In this document: positions 1-9,628 of the stretch, one piece after another | How the letters are laid out: every line of letters begins with the position of its first letter | How positions within the stretch are numbered: the first letter of the stretch is position 1 | From: Chitinophagaceae bacterium PMP191F | GTDB lineage: Bacteria; Bacteroidota; Bacteroidia; Chitinophagales; Chitinophagaceae | DNA length: 64,000 bases | Assembly: GCA_001302245.1 (NCBI GenBank) | Contig: LGYU01000021.1 | Coordinates: 26,259-90,258, forward strand | Direction: 5' to 3' | Notes under the pieces: model-generated | What the model was told of the DNA's origin: nothing | The model's input: only the letters and a program-made list of their open reading frames with translations | The model's database searches: none | Program-made: the position numbers and the translations under genes

Positions 1-1461
1 CGGGGAGAACATTTTACCTTCTACTTTCTGGAATGCAAAAATGGGTAGCAGTCCGGTAATAATGATCACTTTGGCAAAAAAGATGGCCTTACCCAATTGA
101 GCTCCGTTTTTTTTGATCAGCCCCAGTTTGGCAATTTTATTAAAACGGTCCATTCCCAATTCACGGGCCCGGTGATCCAGTATTACAAACATCCCTTCCA
201 CCATTACCACGGCACCATCTATAATAATACCGAAGTCAACAGCTCCGAGTGAAAGCAGGTTGGCCGACATACCCATGATGTGCAGGCAGATAAACGCAAA
301 CAATAATGCCATGGGGATAATGATCGATACAATCAGCGTGGTACGCCAGTTGAACATAAATACAGATACCAGCAGGGTAACCAGCAGAATGCCTTCAATA
401 AGATTGTGCAATACTGTATGCGTAGCATATTCAATAAGATCTGAACGATCGTAATAAGGAACGATCTTGGTGTCTGCCGGCAGTATGAGATTGTTAAGTT
501 TGCTGATCTTCTCTTTGACAGCTTTTACTACTTCGGATGGGTTTTCTCCTTTGCGCATTACAATGATAGCTTCTACCACATCCTCCTCATTGGTAATATT
601 TCTTTTGCCGGTTGAATCCTTCAATCCATTTGACCTGGCTACCCAACCCAAACGTGGCAGGTTGGATATTTCAACCTGCGCCACATCTTTGATCAGGACA
701 GGCACACCATTGTTATTGGTAACAATTACATTCTTTATTTCATTGATGTCGTTCAGTAATCCTATTCCTCTAACTACATAGGCCTGGTCATTGCGGATGA
801 TCATATCACCGCCTATGTTGATGTTGGTTTTTTGTACAGCGGTAAAAATATCAAGCGATGTAATGTTGAGCGAAGCCAGCTTGCGGGGATCTACTTTTAT
901 TTCATAAGTTTTTGTTTTGCCGCCAAAGGCTGTAATGTCTGCAACACCCGGAACTGATTTCAGTTGCCGGTCAATCACCCAATCCTGCATGGTCTTCAGT
1001 TCCCGTACATCGCGTATGCTGCTTTTTAGCGTGTAGCGGAAGATCTCACCGGTGGGTCCTGTTGGTGGTTGAACAGATGGCAGTACGTTGGGCGGTAAGG
1101 TAGCATTTCCCAGCAGATTCATTACCTGTTGCCTCGCCTGTGCGTCTTTTACATTGTCATCAAAAATGAGCTTGATATAAGAAAGCCCGAAAATAGTAGT
1201 GGAACGAAGGCTAACCTTCTGTTGCACAGGATTCATGGCTATTTCAATGGGTATCGTTACAAATTTCTCTACTTCTTCGGCGCTTCTGCCCGGCCATTGT
1301 GTAATGATACTGATCTCTGTATTGGTAACATCCGGAAAGGCCTCAATGGGCATATTCCTGAATGTGATAATACCGGTAATGATCAGGATCAGGGAAACAA
1401 AAAGTATGAAATATTTGTTTTTGAGAGAGAAAGCAATTATACCCTTCAGTACTTTGAGCAT
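1..1461 (-). CDS. CzcA/CusA-family heavy-metal RND efflux pump (N-terminal 487 residues; cut by window edge)
   Basis: The frame is open from an ATG at 1461 down to base 1, so the C-terminal half lies outside the window. The start reads MLKVLKGIIAFSLKNKYF followed by a hydrophobic helix and MPIEAFPDVTNTEI, the typical N-terminus of HME-class RND pumps. A later segment, DFGIIIDGAVVMVEG, is the conserved TM4 signature carrying the proton-relay Asp of CzcA/CusA. Members are inner-membrane proton-driven pumps that export metal cations (Cu, Ag, Zn, Co or Cd) through an adaptor and an outer-membrane channel. It is the last gene seen of an operon with the adaptor (22-base gap) and the TolC-like channel. 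The metal cannot be told from this fragment. Confidence 0.93.
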   Translation of the reverse strand, partial: MLKVLKGIIAFSLKNKYFILFVSLILIITGIITFRNMPIEAFPDVTNTEISIITQWPGRSAEEVEKFVTIPIEIAMNPVQQKVSLRSTTIFGLSYIKLIFDDNVKDAQARQQVMNLLGNATLPPNVLPSVQPPTGPTGEIFRYTLKSSIRDVRELKTMQDWVIDRQLKSVPGVADITAFGGKTKTYEIKVDPRKLASLNITSLDIFTAVQKTNINIGGDMIIRNDQAYVVRGIGLLNDINEIKNVIVTNNNGVPVLIKDVAQVEISNLPRLGWVARSNGLKDSTGKRNITNEEDVVEAIIVMRKGENPSEVVKAVKEKISKLNNLILPADTKIVPYYDRSDLIEYATHTVLHNLIEGILLVTLLVSVFMFNWRTTLIVSIIIPMALLFAFICLHIMGMSANLLSLGAVDFGIIIDGAVVMVEGMFVILDHRARELGMDRFNKIAKLGLIKKNGAQLGKAIFFAKVIIITGLLPIFAFQKVEGKMFSP

Positions 1462-1483
1462 AATAGTGATTTAAGGGATTCTC

Positions 1484-2587
1484 TTAATTATTCAGTGCAT
1501 CATAGATCAGGATGGCCTGTGAGCCAATAAGCTTATCTCCCGGCTGTATGCCGGAGGAAATATATGTCTTATCACCCAGGGCACTAAGTATTTGTACCGG
1601 TGTAATGCGGACATCGTTTTTAGAATTGTACAGCAATACATAATACTGGCTATGGTCAAATATTACAGACCGGGAAGAGATGCACATCGCCTGGTCTTTT
1701 TCCTGGTTTATCACTGTAACGCTGGCAAACATTTGTGGTTTCAACGCATAGTCATCATTGGAAAGCACCACGCGCATTTTCATCACCTTATTGTTGGGAT
1801 CCAGTACGTTCATGATCTTGTCAACATGGCCTTTGAAAACTCTGCCCGGATAAGAAAGCGTGGTCACATTTACCTGGCTGCCTGCATGCACCCTGCTGAT
1901 GTTGGATTCATACACATTGGCCTGTACCCATACATTTTTAAGATCAGAAATGGTAAAGATGTTATTACTGTTATCTGCCCTGATAGATGTATTGTTGGTA
2001 ATGTTTTTCTGTACAATAAATCCGCTGATGGGGGCTTTGACAATGTAATCGCCCTGTATATTATCACCGTTGATCTTTAAAACGCGCTTTACCATTTCAA
2101 GCTGTGCTACTGCCTGATCATAATTGGTTTGTGCAGCAGTAACATCCAGTTGTGAAGAAAGGCCACTTTTGAACAGGTCTGTCTGTGCATCCAGTTGTTT
2201 TTTAGCAGATGTAAGATTGGTTTCCGCTACTACCAGGTTATTGCTGTAACCCGCCATTTCACTGCTTCGTATACGCGCAAGTACCTGTCCCTTTTGTACA
2301 AAATCGCCGGCCTGTACCTTTACATCGCTTATAATACCGCTTACAAGTGGGAAGATATTTACCTGATTGTCCTGGTTGAAATCAACAGTACCTGTAAAGG
2401 TGAGGGCATCTACCAATTGGGATGTTTTTACCGTATCAATAACCAGTGTTTTCATCAGGCTGTCGGGGATAACGTAGCCGGTCCGTTCTTCGGGGGCTTT
2501 GTTTTCGGTGTTGCAGGCCGTATACATAACGATAATAGTCAGCGCTGCAATGCTTCCTTTTATTTTCAGTTTAACAAGCTGTAGCAT
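1484..2587 (-). CDS. RND efflux periplasmic adaptor (CzcB/CusB-like lipoprotein)
   Basis: 367 residues. A signal peptide ends in a lipobox with Cys25 (YTAC), so the protein is probably lipid-anchored facing the periplasm. It has the order of a membrane fusion protein: a first lipoyl-like half (VSGIISDVKVQAGDFVQKGQ), an alpha-helical hairpin around residues 110-165, the second lipoyl half (IVKAPISGFIVQKNI), then beta-barrel domains. It bridges the inner-membrane pump at 1-1461 and the channel at 2610-3920; both gaps are 22 bases, which supports co-transcription. No His/Met-rich metal-binding extension is visible, so the substrate stays open. Confidence 0.93.
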   Translation of the reverse strand: MLQLVKLKIKGSIAALTIIVMYTACNTENKAPEERTGYVIPDSLMKTLVIDTVKTSQLVDALTFTGTVDFNQDNQVNIFPLVSGIISDVKVQAGDFVQKGQVLARIRSSEMAGYSNNLVVAETNLTSAKKQLDAQTDLFKSGLSSQLDVTAAQTNYDQAVAQLEMVKRVLKINGDNIQGDYIVKAPISGFIVQKNITNNTSIRADNSNNIFTISDLKNVWVQANVYESNISRVHAGSQVNVTTLSYPGRVFKGHVDKIMNVLDPNNKVMKMRVVLSNDDYALKPQMFASVTVINQEKDQAMCISSRSVIFDHSQYYVLLYNSKNDVRITPVQILSALGDKTYISSGIQPGDKLIGSQAILIYDALNN

Positions 2588-2609
2588 CTGAACAGATTGA
2601 TTTAAGGCT

Positions 2610-3920
2610 TTAATTAAATAAGTTGGTACCAGTGTAGAAATTGATGTCTTCGAGCGTCTGTACTCTGTTGTAAAGGATATAATTTAATTGCAGTACATTT
2701 TGCTTATAGGCATCGTAAAAGTCAAGGAATTCCAGCAGGCTCAGGTTGCGTTTCTGATAGTTTAGCAATACTTCACGGGTAAGCCGGGAAAAGTCTGCTG
2801 CAAAAGGCGTTTCGATTTTTTTATATAGCTTGTCTGCGTCAATGGCTTTCTGCAGTGAGCGATAAATATTTTCTTCAACAGTTGCTTCTATACTTTTTTG
2901 CAAGGTTTCATTGTTGGTTATATTGGCTTTTGCAGATTTGATATTTCCCTGGTTGCGATTAAAAATAGGAATGTCAATGGAAAATCCCAATGAATTAAAA
3001 TGGTTGATATAACTGCCCTGCTGATCATAACCGAATGAAAGGGTAACATCCGGAATGGCCAACGCTTTCTGATAATTGTAATTCAGTTTGCTGATATCTG
3101 TATTGATCCGGGCAATACGCAGATCTGTTCTGTTCTGGTATGCTGAATCCAGCAATGCAGTGTAAGAGAATTGATGCGGTGTTAACGTTATTAAATGTAC
3201 TGTGTCAACAACAGGGTAAATATATACATTGGGACGCGTTTGTAAAACAAGTCTCAGTTCTGACTGGGTGTCGTTAATCTGGTTGATGAGATCATTGTAT
3301 TCATTCAGTAAACTGTATAGCTGCGCTTTAACACGTATTATTTCCTTTTCGGCAATGTAGCCTTTGCCCTTTTGATCATCAAAGGCCCTGACTACGTTAT
3401 TAAGCCCATCAATTTCACTGGCATATACTTTGGCAGATTGCTGCAGGTAGTAAATATTAAAGAAATCCGTTCGCAGGGTATATTTCAAGGTGCGTAACAG
3501 GTCGTAAAACTGTTCTTCGGAAAGTTTGGCGTTGGCTTCGGCAATTTTGATCTGCTTGTTGCGTTTGCCGGCCAGTATTACCAATTGCGATAACTGTGAA
3601 ATCAGCTCGCCACCTTCCTGGCCACTACCGGTAGCAAAAAAGCGATGCGATACGGTGTTGTAAAAACCCATGCCCAATGCAATGTTGGGATTGTTGTATA
3701 ACCTGGCTTGTAAAATGAGCGCTTTCTGAACGTCAATATTGTAACGCTGTGCCAGCAGTTGCAGATTATTCCTGACAAACATATTCTGCGCACTGTCCAG
3801 GGTAATGTGGAGCGTGTCGGTAGAGGGTGTCTGGGAGAATAATATGTTGTTCTGCAGAGCAAGGAGGAAGAGTACTACAGTATATTTAACTGCCTGCATA
3901 TAAAGGAGATTATGATACAA
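2610..3920 (-). CDS. TolC-family outer-membrane efflux channel (CzcC-like)
   Basis: 436 residues from the first ATG. A second in-frame ATG eight codons in (MQAVKYTVV) gives an equally good signal peptide ending near LFSQ, and neither start has a Shine-Dalgarno sequence, so the start is uncertain by seven residues. After the signal come two long helical repeats with the typical pattern of outer membrane efflux proteins, such as SFGYDQQGSYINHF followed by a hydrophobic IDIPIFNRNQGNIKSAKA strand-helix element. It is the first gene of the metal-efflux operon and would supply the outer-membrane exit duct. No clear TAnnTTTG box was found upstream on this strand. Confidence 0.9.
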   Translation of the reverse strand: MYHNLLYMQAVKYTVVLFLLALQNNILFSQTPSTDTLHITLDSAQNMFVRNNLQLLAQRYNIDVQKALILQARLYNNPNIALGMGFYNTVSHRFFATGSGQEGGELISQLSQLVILAGKRNKQIKIAEANAKLSEEQFYDLLRTLKYTLRTDFFNIYYLQQSAKVYASEIDGLNNVVRAFDDQKGKGYIAEKEIIRVKAQLYSLLNEYNDLINQINDTQSELRLVLQTRPNVYIYPVVDTVHLITLTPHQFSYTALLDSAYQNRTDLRIARINTDISKLNYNYQKALAIPDVTLSFGYDQQGSYINHFNSLGFSIDIPIFNRNQGNIKSAKANITNNETLQKSIEATVEENIYRSLQKAIDADKLYKKIETPFAADFSRLTREVLLNYQKRNLSLLEFLDFYDAYKQNVLQLNYILYNRVQTLEDINFYTGTNLFN

Positions 3921-4271
3921 TTTAATTAATTAGCAATCTTAAAAGAACAGTCTGAAAAGTCTGAATGAAATGTTGAAGATTTTGGCGTGAAATTACTGAC
4001 AAAGCTTTCACTAATTAGTCTATAAGGTCAGTATATAACCGATGATTAACAAGGAATAACTAAGCGAATAATGCTGTATGACAGCTGTTTGAAACGATGT
4101 TGCTAATCTTTGAAAATGATTGCCATAGATGGGAATAGCGTTATGTAAAGGGTTGCAATAAGGCGGGGTGAGGGTTTTTTTGTTGAGAGTTGAAAAGTTG
4201 TCTTGATCTATTTAGACGTGCTTTTAACCTATATACTTAATGCTTCGACGGTTGTGTAAGGTTATATGTAC

Positions 4272-4302
4272 TTGATTGGAGAAAGATCGTTGACTATATT
4301 TG
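4272..4302 (+). promoter_or_regulatory. Bacteroidota-type promoter with no gene directly behind it
   Basis: TTG at 4272-4274, 20 bases, then TATATTTG at 4295-4302: an exact fit to the -33 TTG / -7 TAnnTTTG pattern. No ORF begins soon after, so it would make a long leader for the RHS-like gene or a small RNA. Confidence 0.5.
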
Positions 4303-4472
4303 TACAACTTCGTTTATCTGACATTAGCATATTCTATAAGGTATGTAATTGATGTTCCGAAAATATGATATGGATATTACAGTTAGATGCAAATGATATG
4401 CTAAAATATGGGTGCGCATAAGCTTTATTTTAGGATAAAAGATATTTAATAGTTTTTTCACGATAATAAATG

Positions 4473-4500
4473 TTGTAATTCTCATTATATAGTATATTTG
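4473..4500 (+). promoter_or_regulatory. Bacteroidota-type promoter ahead of a micro-ORF and the RHS-like gene
   Basis: TTG at 4473-4475, 17 bases, TATATTTG at 4493-4500. The expected start site is near 4507, about 30 bases before the micro-ORF at 4538 and about 280 before the RHS-like gene at 4787. Confidence 0.5.
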
Positions 4501-4537
4501 AATCAACTCGACCTGTTAAACCCTCAAACTGACTATT

Positions 4538-4621
4538 ATGAAAAAAATATCTTCCCCGGGCTTCATTTCGCTAACGCTATTTTACCACGCTTATAATGCT
4601 ATGAAGTTTTCCCCTCTGTGA
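4538..4621 (+). CDS. Possible 27-residue leader or micro-peptide
   Basis: The ORF starts MKKISSPGF and ends KFSPL. It sits behind a good promoter match and begins with the MKK start common for exported proteins in this phylum, but it is too short for a signal peptide with cargo. It may be a leader peptide, a remnant of a degraded secreted-protein gene, or chance. Confidence 0.25.
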   Translation: MKKISSPGFISLTLFYHAYNAMKFSPL

Positions 4622-4755
4622 ATATCATAAATTGTAATTGATTATAATTGGGATAATATAATAAGGCTTCTCGGCTAGCCAATAATGATATTATACCAGC
4701 AATAATAGGATTATAGTAATGCCTGACTATTAATACAAGATAGTGCTAAGCGGGC

Positions 4756-4774
4756 ATATCAAATAAATTGATAT
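4756..4774. repeat. Inverted repeat just upstream of the RHS-like gene
   Basis: ATATCAA and TTGATAT (7-bp perfect arms, 5-base spacer) end 12 bases before the ATG at 4787. It could be an operator, or an RNA hairpin that hides the start of translation. Confidence 0.4.
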
Positions 4775-4786
4775 AAAAGCAAAATA

Positions 4787-7700
4787 ATGGATATTAAGAA
4801 GTTTTATTGGTGGATGGTGATGTTTATTTTCAATACATCATATCTAATAGCTCAAACCGATCTGATAAACGTTACTCCGTTAAGCCCTAATGCTGCATCT
4901 TTTGCAAAGTATATTGAGAGTCCGGTAGGATCATTTACGGGAGTGCCTCCCATTTCACTGCCTTTATTTAACATAAAAACCAGTGATATTAATATTGCCC
5001 TGTCTCTAAGCTATCATGCCGGAGGCAATCGTGTAGAAAGCATCGCTTCGTGGGTTGGATTAGGCTGGAGCCTGAATGGAATTCCTTCCATTTCCCGGCA
5101 GGTAAAGCATCTGAAAGACGAAGGTACGGGAGGTTTTTTTTATAAGCCTGCTACGGAAAATGAAACGATAAAATATATCTATGAGAATAGAGGTATTCCC
5201 GGTATACCTTTTTATGATCTTATTGCCCAGGCATTTCAGGGTTTGGTTGATACGGAGCCTGATATCTTTAGTTTCAACCTGCTGAATACTTCAGGGAAGT
5301 TTTATTATAATCAGGAAACAGAGGCTTTTAATATAGTGCCTAGAAATAATATGCGGATCATAAAAAGTGGAGTTGGGAATGTAGGATTTGTTATTACTGA
5401 TGAGCAAGGTATAACTTATCATTTTGATGTACTGGAAAATACCCTTGTTCAAGGGTCAACCGTTAATACTGACCCCCCGGTTACCAGTACCTGGTATCCA
5501 TCAAAAATCATTTCATCATCTGGTAAGGATACCGTTTTTTTTGAGTACACAACAGAAAATCAGGTGTTCAGATCTAATTTTGGATCCACTTTTGTAATTC
5601 CCCTGGATAATTATGGAGACCTTGTGAGGTGGACCAATAATTTTAATGCAAATAGCGGGTATAGAAATAATTTTTCTAATACTTATAGTACTTCCAAAGT
5701 GCCCTATAAAATCACTTATTCTCAGGGTACAATTGAGTTTATAAAAGAAATATCCGAAAGAGAAGACCTGGAGGGAGGGCATCGTTTGGAAAGTGTTGTT
5801 GTAAAAGACTATAATTCCAATATTATCAATCAGTATAATTTCTTTCGCAGCTATTTATCTACTTCATCTTCTTATGACGTCATGTTTCCGATCTCAACCC
5901 CGAGAGAGCGCAAATACATGTTATTGGATTCATTGGAAGAAAAAGCGGGTTATGTAAGTAAAAAACATGAATTTAAGTATAACCGCGAAAACGTGCCAGC
6001 CTGTAGAATCAGTACAGCACAGGATGAATGGGGATATTATAATGGAAGGATATATAATAATACCCTTGTACCTGAGGAATATATAATGCATTATTCTTTA
6101 ACAGCAGGCGCTCCACCTATAAAATCTGATGGATCTGACAGACAGGTTGATACTCTTTATAACCAGTTTGGTATATTGGAGTCAATAATATACCCTACAG
6201 GAGGAAAAACCTTTTATGAGTTTGAAACAAACAAAGCAATTGACCCTGTTGCAGGCCATCTAAGAAAGTATTATAAACCCGAATCTGCGGCTATTGAAGT
6301 TGCTACAGGACAGGGACAGACCTGGCCGATTACCGCTTTTTACCAGACATCATTTACGATCAATAACCCCCCTGAATACTATTTAAATAATATGAATGTA
6401 AATGGTGGTGCTTTTGTTCATATTGATGCCGGATATTTTGGATGTGATCTTACCAATGGCTCAGCTACTTGTGCTCAGATCAATATTAGGAAGGTTAATA
6501 ATGACGGTGTACCTGTTAATAAGCCCGTATATGCTAATAAAGCAAATAATACAACGGATATGTCTACGTATCTACCTAACGGCAGCTATGTAATAGAGGC
6601 TACCTTTAATCAGGATCCCCCTCAATACAGTAGTTTCTATATTTCCCTTACCTGGTCCAGCATTGATTCTTCCAAAGATAATAGTTCTGGTTTTGCGGGT
6701 GGGTTACGAGTAAAGAAGATTAGTCACTTTCGTTCTAAAGATGACGCAGAGCCTGCATTAAAAACGGAATACAAATACACAATAGGTTGGGATTCCACTA
6801 AAAGTTCCGGGCAAATATTTTCTGCTTATAGTCCTGTATTTAGTAAAAAAGTAGAAACGATTGTTGTTGGCTCTTATCAACAAATAAATGCTAATCCTAC
6901 GATGCAGACCATCCTTCAATCAGGTAGTTGCGTGGGATATACAAAAGTTTTTTCAATTGTTAAAAGTGCCGATCAAAGTAAAAAATCAATTATTGAGAAA
7001 AACTATATAAATGTTCCGGACGAGCTTAATACAATACCCCCTTTTAATATTATTCAAAACAATGAATTTGTCAGGGGAAACATTGAATCAGAAGTGAACT
7101 ATGCGTTTGAAAATAATAGTATTAAAAAGGTTGCAGAAAAAGTTTTTGAATATGAATACATGGATTCAGTGGCTAAGAAACCTTATAGCTTGAATGTAGA
7201 CCATTACAGGTTGACATGGTCAGATAATACGGTTCCTACTCCATGGAGTGTTGGTAACGTTGTTTATTATTCTTTTTATCATTATCCTACTTACAGTTTT
7301 TTGCTTAAAAAAGAAACTGATAGGATGTATAGTTCTGATAATGATTCTTATGTTCTGGAAACAATTAAAGAATATAAGCATAGCCCGATCTATTTTCATG
7401 TAAATGAGGACAGAACAGTTCTATCAAATACAGATGTCAAGAAAAATATTTATTATAGGTCATACGATCTTTCAGGATCAGATAGTTATTATCAGCAACT
7501 GGTAAGTAAGAATCAGGTTGCCAGTATTGTAAAAACAGAGACTTTCGTTAAAGATCAGTTTATACAGTCAAGCCAAGTGAAGTTTAATACTTTTGGAGGT
7601 ATTCTCCTCCCATCTGAAGTGTTTAGAAAAAATAAAGGCGGCGATAATGAGAAAGTAATTGAGTTTGCTAGCTATAACGCATTAGGCAATATCGCTGAGC

Positions 7701-8629
7701 AAAATAAAATGAATAATGTAAAAGAAGTATACCTGTGGGGATATAAAGGCCAGCATCTTGTGGCGAAAATTCTGAATACAACGTATCAGGTTGCCAGTAC
7801 TTATGTAAATCAGGCTACCTTAGATAATCCCGTTAGTGATAATGCTTTGCGTAATCACCTCGCCAATCTCCGAAATATTCCAGGTGCTCTTGTTACTATA
7901 TATACATATAAGCCGTTGGTTGGTATAACCAGTGAAACGGATGCCAGGGGGAGAGTGACCTATTATGAATATGATAGCTTTAACCGCTTATACCTGGTTC
8001 GTGATCACGATGGAAATATAATTAAAAAGTTTTGCTATAATTATGCAGGTGAAATAGAGAACTGTAATAATGTTGATATTAGTGCTCATTGGGAAGCAAC
8101 GGGCATTACCCGTTGCCAGCCATGCCCACAAAATCCTGTTTACAATACTAATATTCTTGAGTCTCAACAAAAAGACAATAATCCGAATAGCCCTACTTAT
8201 AATAGTTTGAGATGGATAGCGAGTGGTATAAGCGTTACTTGTACTGTAACCGCGGATTGGAAAAATACAACAGACCCTGTTGAATGTAAAAAAGATGCTA
8301 GTAACAATAATACCGGTGAGCAGCAACAAAAGCAAAAAGATGCTAATCCGTGTTCACCTACTTATGAACAGTATCGTTGGGTTGTGACAGGTACTAATAC
8401 TACAGCCTGTCCTCTTCCTGTAGTTTGTAATAATTCAAACTGTTCAGGTGAAGGTAAAAAATGCGTGAACGGAAGTTGTGAAACAGGAATTAAAGTATAC
8501 ACTTCTTCCTATCCTAATGGGGGTACGCAATGGGTATGTATTTATCATTATGAATGGAGTGACGGGTCGTGGTCGGGAAATTATACGGAATATAGCACTA
8601 TGGGATCTTGTATTGAAGAAGAAGGTTAA
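4787..8629 (+). CDS. RHS/YD-repeat-like secreted protein with Cys-rich C-terminal tail
   Basis: 1280 residues. The signal peptide ends near IAQ (residue 23). Residues of about 30-105 match the N-terminal region typical of Bacteroidota RHS/SpvB-like surface proteins: PNAASFAKY, then LSLSYHAGGNRVESIA and SWVGLGWSLNG. The middle is a long run of beta-strand repeats; a late YD-like segment (YEYDSFNRLYLVRDHDGNI) lies near residue 1060. The usual RHS-associated core is absent. Instead, from about residue 1100, there are two repeats of roughly 50 residues (W..TG..RC...Q..DNNPNSPTYNSLRW) and a Cys-rich end with CSGEGKKCVNGSCETG. The gene is visibly more AT-rich than its neighbours, which suggests transfer. 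A role as a surface-exposed or toxin-carrying protein is inference. Confidence 0.85.
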   Translation: MDIKKFYWWMVMFIFNTSYLIAQTDLINVTPLSPNAASFAKYIESPVGSFTGVPPISLPLFNIKTSDINIALSLSYHAGGNRVESIASWVGLGWSLNGIPSISRQVKHLKDEGTGGFFYKPATENETIKYIYENRGIPGIPFYDLIAQAFQGLVDTEPDIFSFNLLNTSGKFYYNQETEAFNIVPRNNMRIIKSGVGNVGFVITDEQGITYHFDVLENTLVQGSTVNTDPPVTSTWYPSKIISSSGKDTVFFEYTTENQVFRSNFGSTFVIPLDNYGDLVRWTNNFNANSGYRNNFSNTYSTSKVPYKITYSQGTIEFIKEISEREDLEGGHRLESVVVKDYNSNIINQYNFFRSYLSTSSSYDVMFPISTPRERKYMLLDSLEEKAGYVSKKHEFKYNRENVPACRISTAQDEWGYYNGRIYNNTLVPEEYIMHYSLTAGAPPIKSDGSDRQVDTLYNQFGILESIIYPTGGKTFYEFETNKAIDPVAGHLRKYYKPESAAIEVATGQGQTWPITAFYQTSFTINNPPEYYLNNMNVNGGAFVHIDAGYFGCDLTNGSATCAQINIRKVNNDGVPVNKPVYANKANNTTDMSTYLPNGSYVIEATFNQDPPQYSSFYISLTWSSIDSSKDNSSGFAGGLRVKKISHFRSKDDAEPALKTEYKYTIGWDSTKSSGQIFSAYSPVFSKKVETIVVGSYQQINANPTMQTILQSGSCVGYTKVFSIVKSADQSKKSIIEKNYINVPDELNTIPPFNIIQNNEFVRGNIESEVNYAFENNSIKKVAEKVFEYEYMDSVAKKPYSLNVDHYRLTWSDNTVPTPWSVGNVVYYSFYHYPTYSFLLKKETDRMYSSDNDSYVLETIKEYKHSPIYFHVNEDRTVLSNTDVKKNIYYRSYDLSGSDSYYQQLVSKNQVASIVKTETFVKDQFIQSSQVKFNTFGGILLPSEVFRKNKGGDNEKVIEFASYNALGNIAEQNKMNNVKEVYLWGYKGQHLVAKILNTTYQVASTYVNQATLDNPVSDNALRNHLANLRNIPGALVTIYTYKPLVGITSETDARGRVTYYEYDSFNRLYLVRDHDGNIIKKFCYNYAGEIENCNNVDISAHWEATGITRCQPCPQNPVYNTNILESQQKDNNPNSPTYNSLRWIASGISVTCTVTADWKNTTDPVECKKDASNNNTGEQQQKQKDANPCSPTYEQYRWVVTGTNTTACPLPVVCNNSNCSGEGKKCVNGSCETGIKVYTSSYPNGGTQWVCIYHYEWSDGSWSGNYTEYSTMGSCIEEEG

Positions 8630-8648
8630 TCAGAAAAATATCAGATAT

Positions 8649-8990
8649 ATGTACAAATTGATTACAATAATAGGGATTCAGCTACTGTTTTTCTGTACAG
8701 AAATGAAGGCACAGGATAATAATGGAGCTTATGTAGCTGCTCATATAGCAGATAAAATGCGTGATAGTCTTGGGCTAAGTTCCTTACAAAGAGATAGCAT
8801 TTACGCTATTAATATTGTACTTCATAATCGTAAAACGGCTGTCAGGCAGCAGTATAAGCAGATTGACTCTTTGCAGAAGTATATAAGTTATGTGGAGCGT
8901 AGCCGCGATAGCATGTATATACGTGTATTAGGAATTGAAAAGTTTACATTGTATCGACAGAAAAAGCGTTATCTGGTAAGCATTAATTAG
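8649..8990 (+). CDS. Small secreted protein, Spy/CpxP-like helical
   Basis: 113 residues from the ATG at 8649. The frame is open further upstream into the preceding gene, but only this start gives a clean signal peptide (MYKLITIIGIQLLFFCTEMKAQ). The mature part is charged and helical, with DSLGLSSLQRDSIYAINIVL, DSLQKYISYVERSRDSMY and KFTLYRQKKRY. That order resembles small periplasmic proteins with LTxxQ-type helices that are common in Bacteroidota; the match is by pattern only. It follows the RHS-like gene by 19 bases, so the two are probably co-transcribed, and it could be a chaperone or accessory protein for that product. Confidence 0.75.
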   Translation: MYKLITIIGIQLLFFCTEMKAQDNNGAYVAAHIADKMRDSLGLSSLQRDSIYAINIVLHNRKTAVRQQYKQIDSLQKYISYVERSRDSMYIRVLGIEKFTLYRQKKRYLVSIN

Positions 8991-9034
8991 TATATAATCA
9001 GGATTCACGCCTGAGTTTCACAAGTACTAAAAAT

Positions 9035-9068
9035 AAAGGTGTGCCCTGGCTAGTCAGGACCCACCTTT
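9035..9068. terminator. Bidirectional terminator between convergent genes
   Basis: AAAGGTG pairs with CACCTTT, with CCTG/CAGG pairing inside the hairpin. It lies between the plus-strand gene ending at 8990 and the minus-strand gene ending at 9085. Confidence 0.6.
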
Positions 9069-9084
9069 AATGTGTAACGCCAGT

Positions 9085-9480
9085 CTATTGTTTATAATAA
9101 TTCTTCTTTGCGTCAATAATGGCCTGGCTACGTTCTGTTTTTAACTGTCTTACTGTTTGTTTCTTTTCCTGTTTGGTCAGGCTATCATCCATTTTTGCTG
9201 ATTTGATCTTGTCATTGTAATCTACCTTAATGCCCTGTATCTGCAGATCCAGCTTGCTGGGAGGTGTAGGTGCTGTAGCATAAGGATAAAAAGGGTAACC
9301 GTAGTAATATCCCCATGGAGAATAGAAGGGGCTGTAAAAACCACCACCTATTACAACGGTAGTTCTGCCACCGCCATGGAAACCACCACCATGAAAGCCG
9401 CCTCCAAAATGTGCGGCAGGTTTGGCTGAAACGCCGGTTGCTACTACTATTGAGAGCAACACTATCATTATCTTTTTCAT
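9085..9480 (-). CDS. Secreted Gly/His-rich small protein of unknown function
   Basis: 131 residues. The signal peptide is MKKIMIVLLSIVVATGVSA. Residues 20-45 are Gly/His-rich (GGGFHGGGFHGGG), residues 46-75 Tyr/Pro/aromatic-rich (FYSPFYSPWGYYYGYPFYP), and residues 77-131 form a charged helix. Such Gly-rich plus helix proteins are frequent in this phylum and have no assigned function. The His residues could bind metal, but nothing shows this directly. Neighbouring minus-strand genes also encode small envelope proteins. Confidence 0.75.
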   Translation of the reverse strand: MKKIMIVLLSIVVATGVSAKPAAHFGGGFHGGGFHGGGRTTVVIGGGFYSPFYSPWGYYYGYPFYPYATAPTPPSKLDLQIQGIKVDYNDKIKSAKMDDSLTKQEKKQTVRQLKTERSQAIIDAKKNYYKQ

Positions 9481-9628
9481 ATAATCTGTTTTTATAGTTT
9501 AGACAATGACCGTGTAATATAATTTAATGGCATGCCTGCCATTGACAATTCAATAACAATAGCATTAGTGGTTTATCTCAAATGGGTATAATGAAGAGTG
9601 AGAAGTATGAATGCAGATGTAAACAGGA

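Larger units (their letters stand above)
3921..4786. other. 866-base AT-rich intergenic region
   Basis: It separates the minus-strand metal-efflux operon from the plus-strand RHS-like gene. The efflux side carries two tandem copies of AGTCTGAA (3949-3956 and 3958-3965). Two plus-strand matches to the Bacteroidota promoter lie at 4272-4302 and 4473-4500, a 27-codon ORF at 4538-4621, and an inverted repeat at 4756-4774. No longer credible gene was found on either strand; a 60-codon minus-strand frame at 4324-4506 lacks any protein-like features. Confidence 0.6.
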
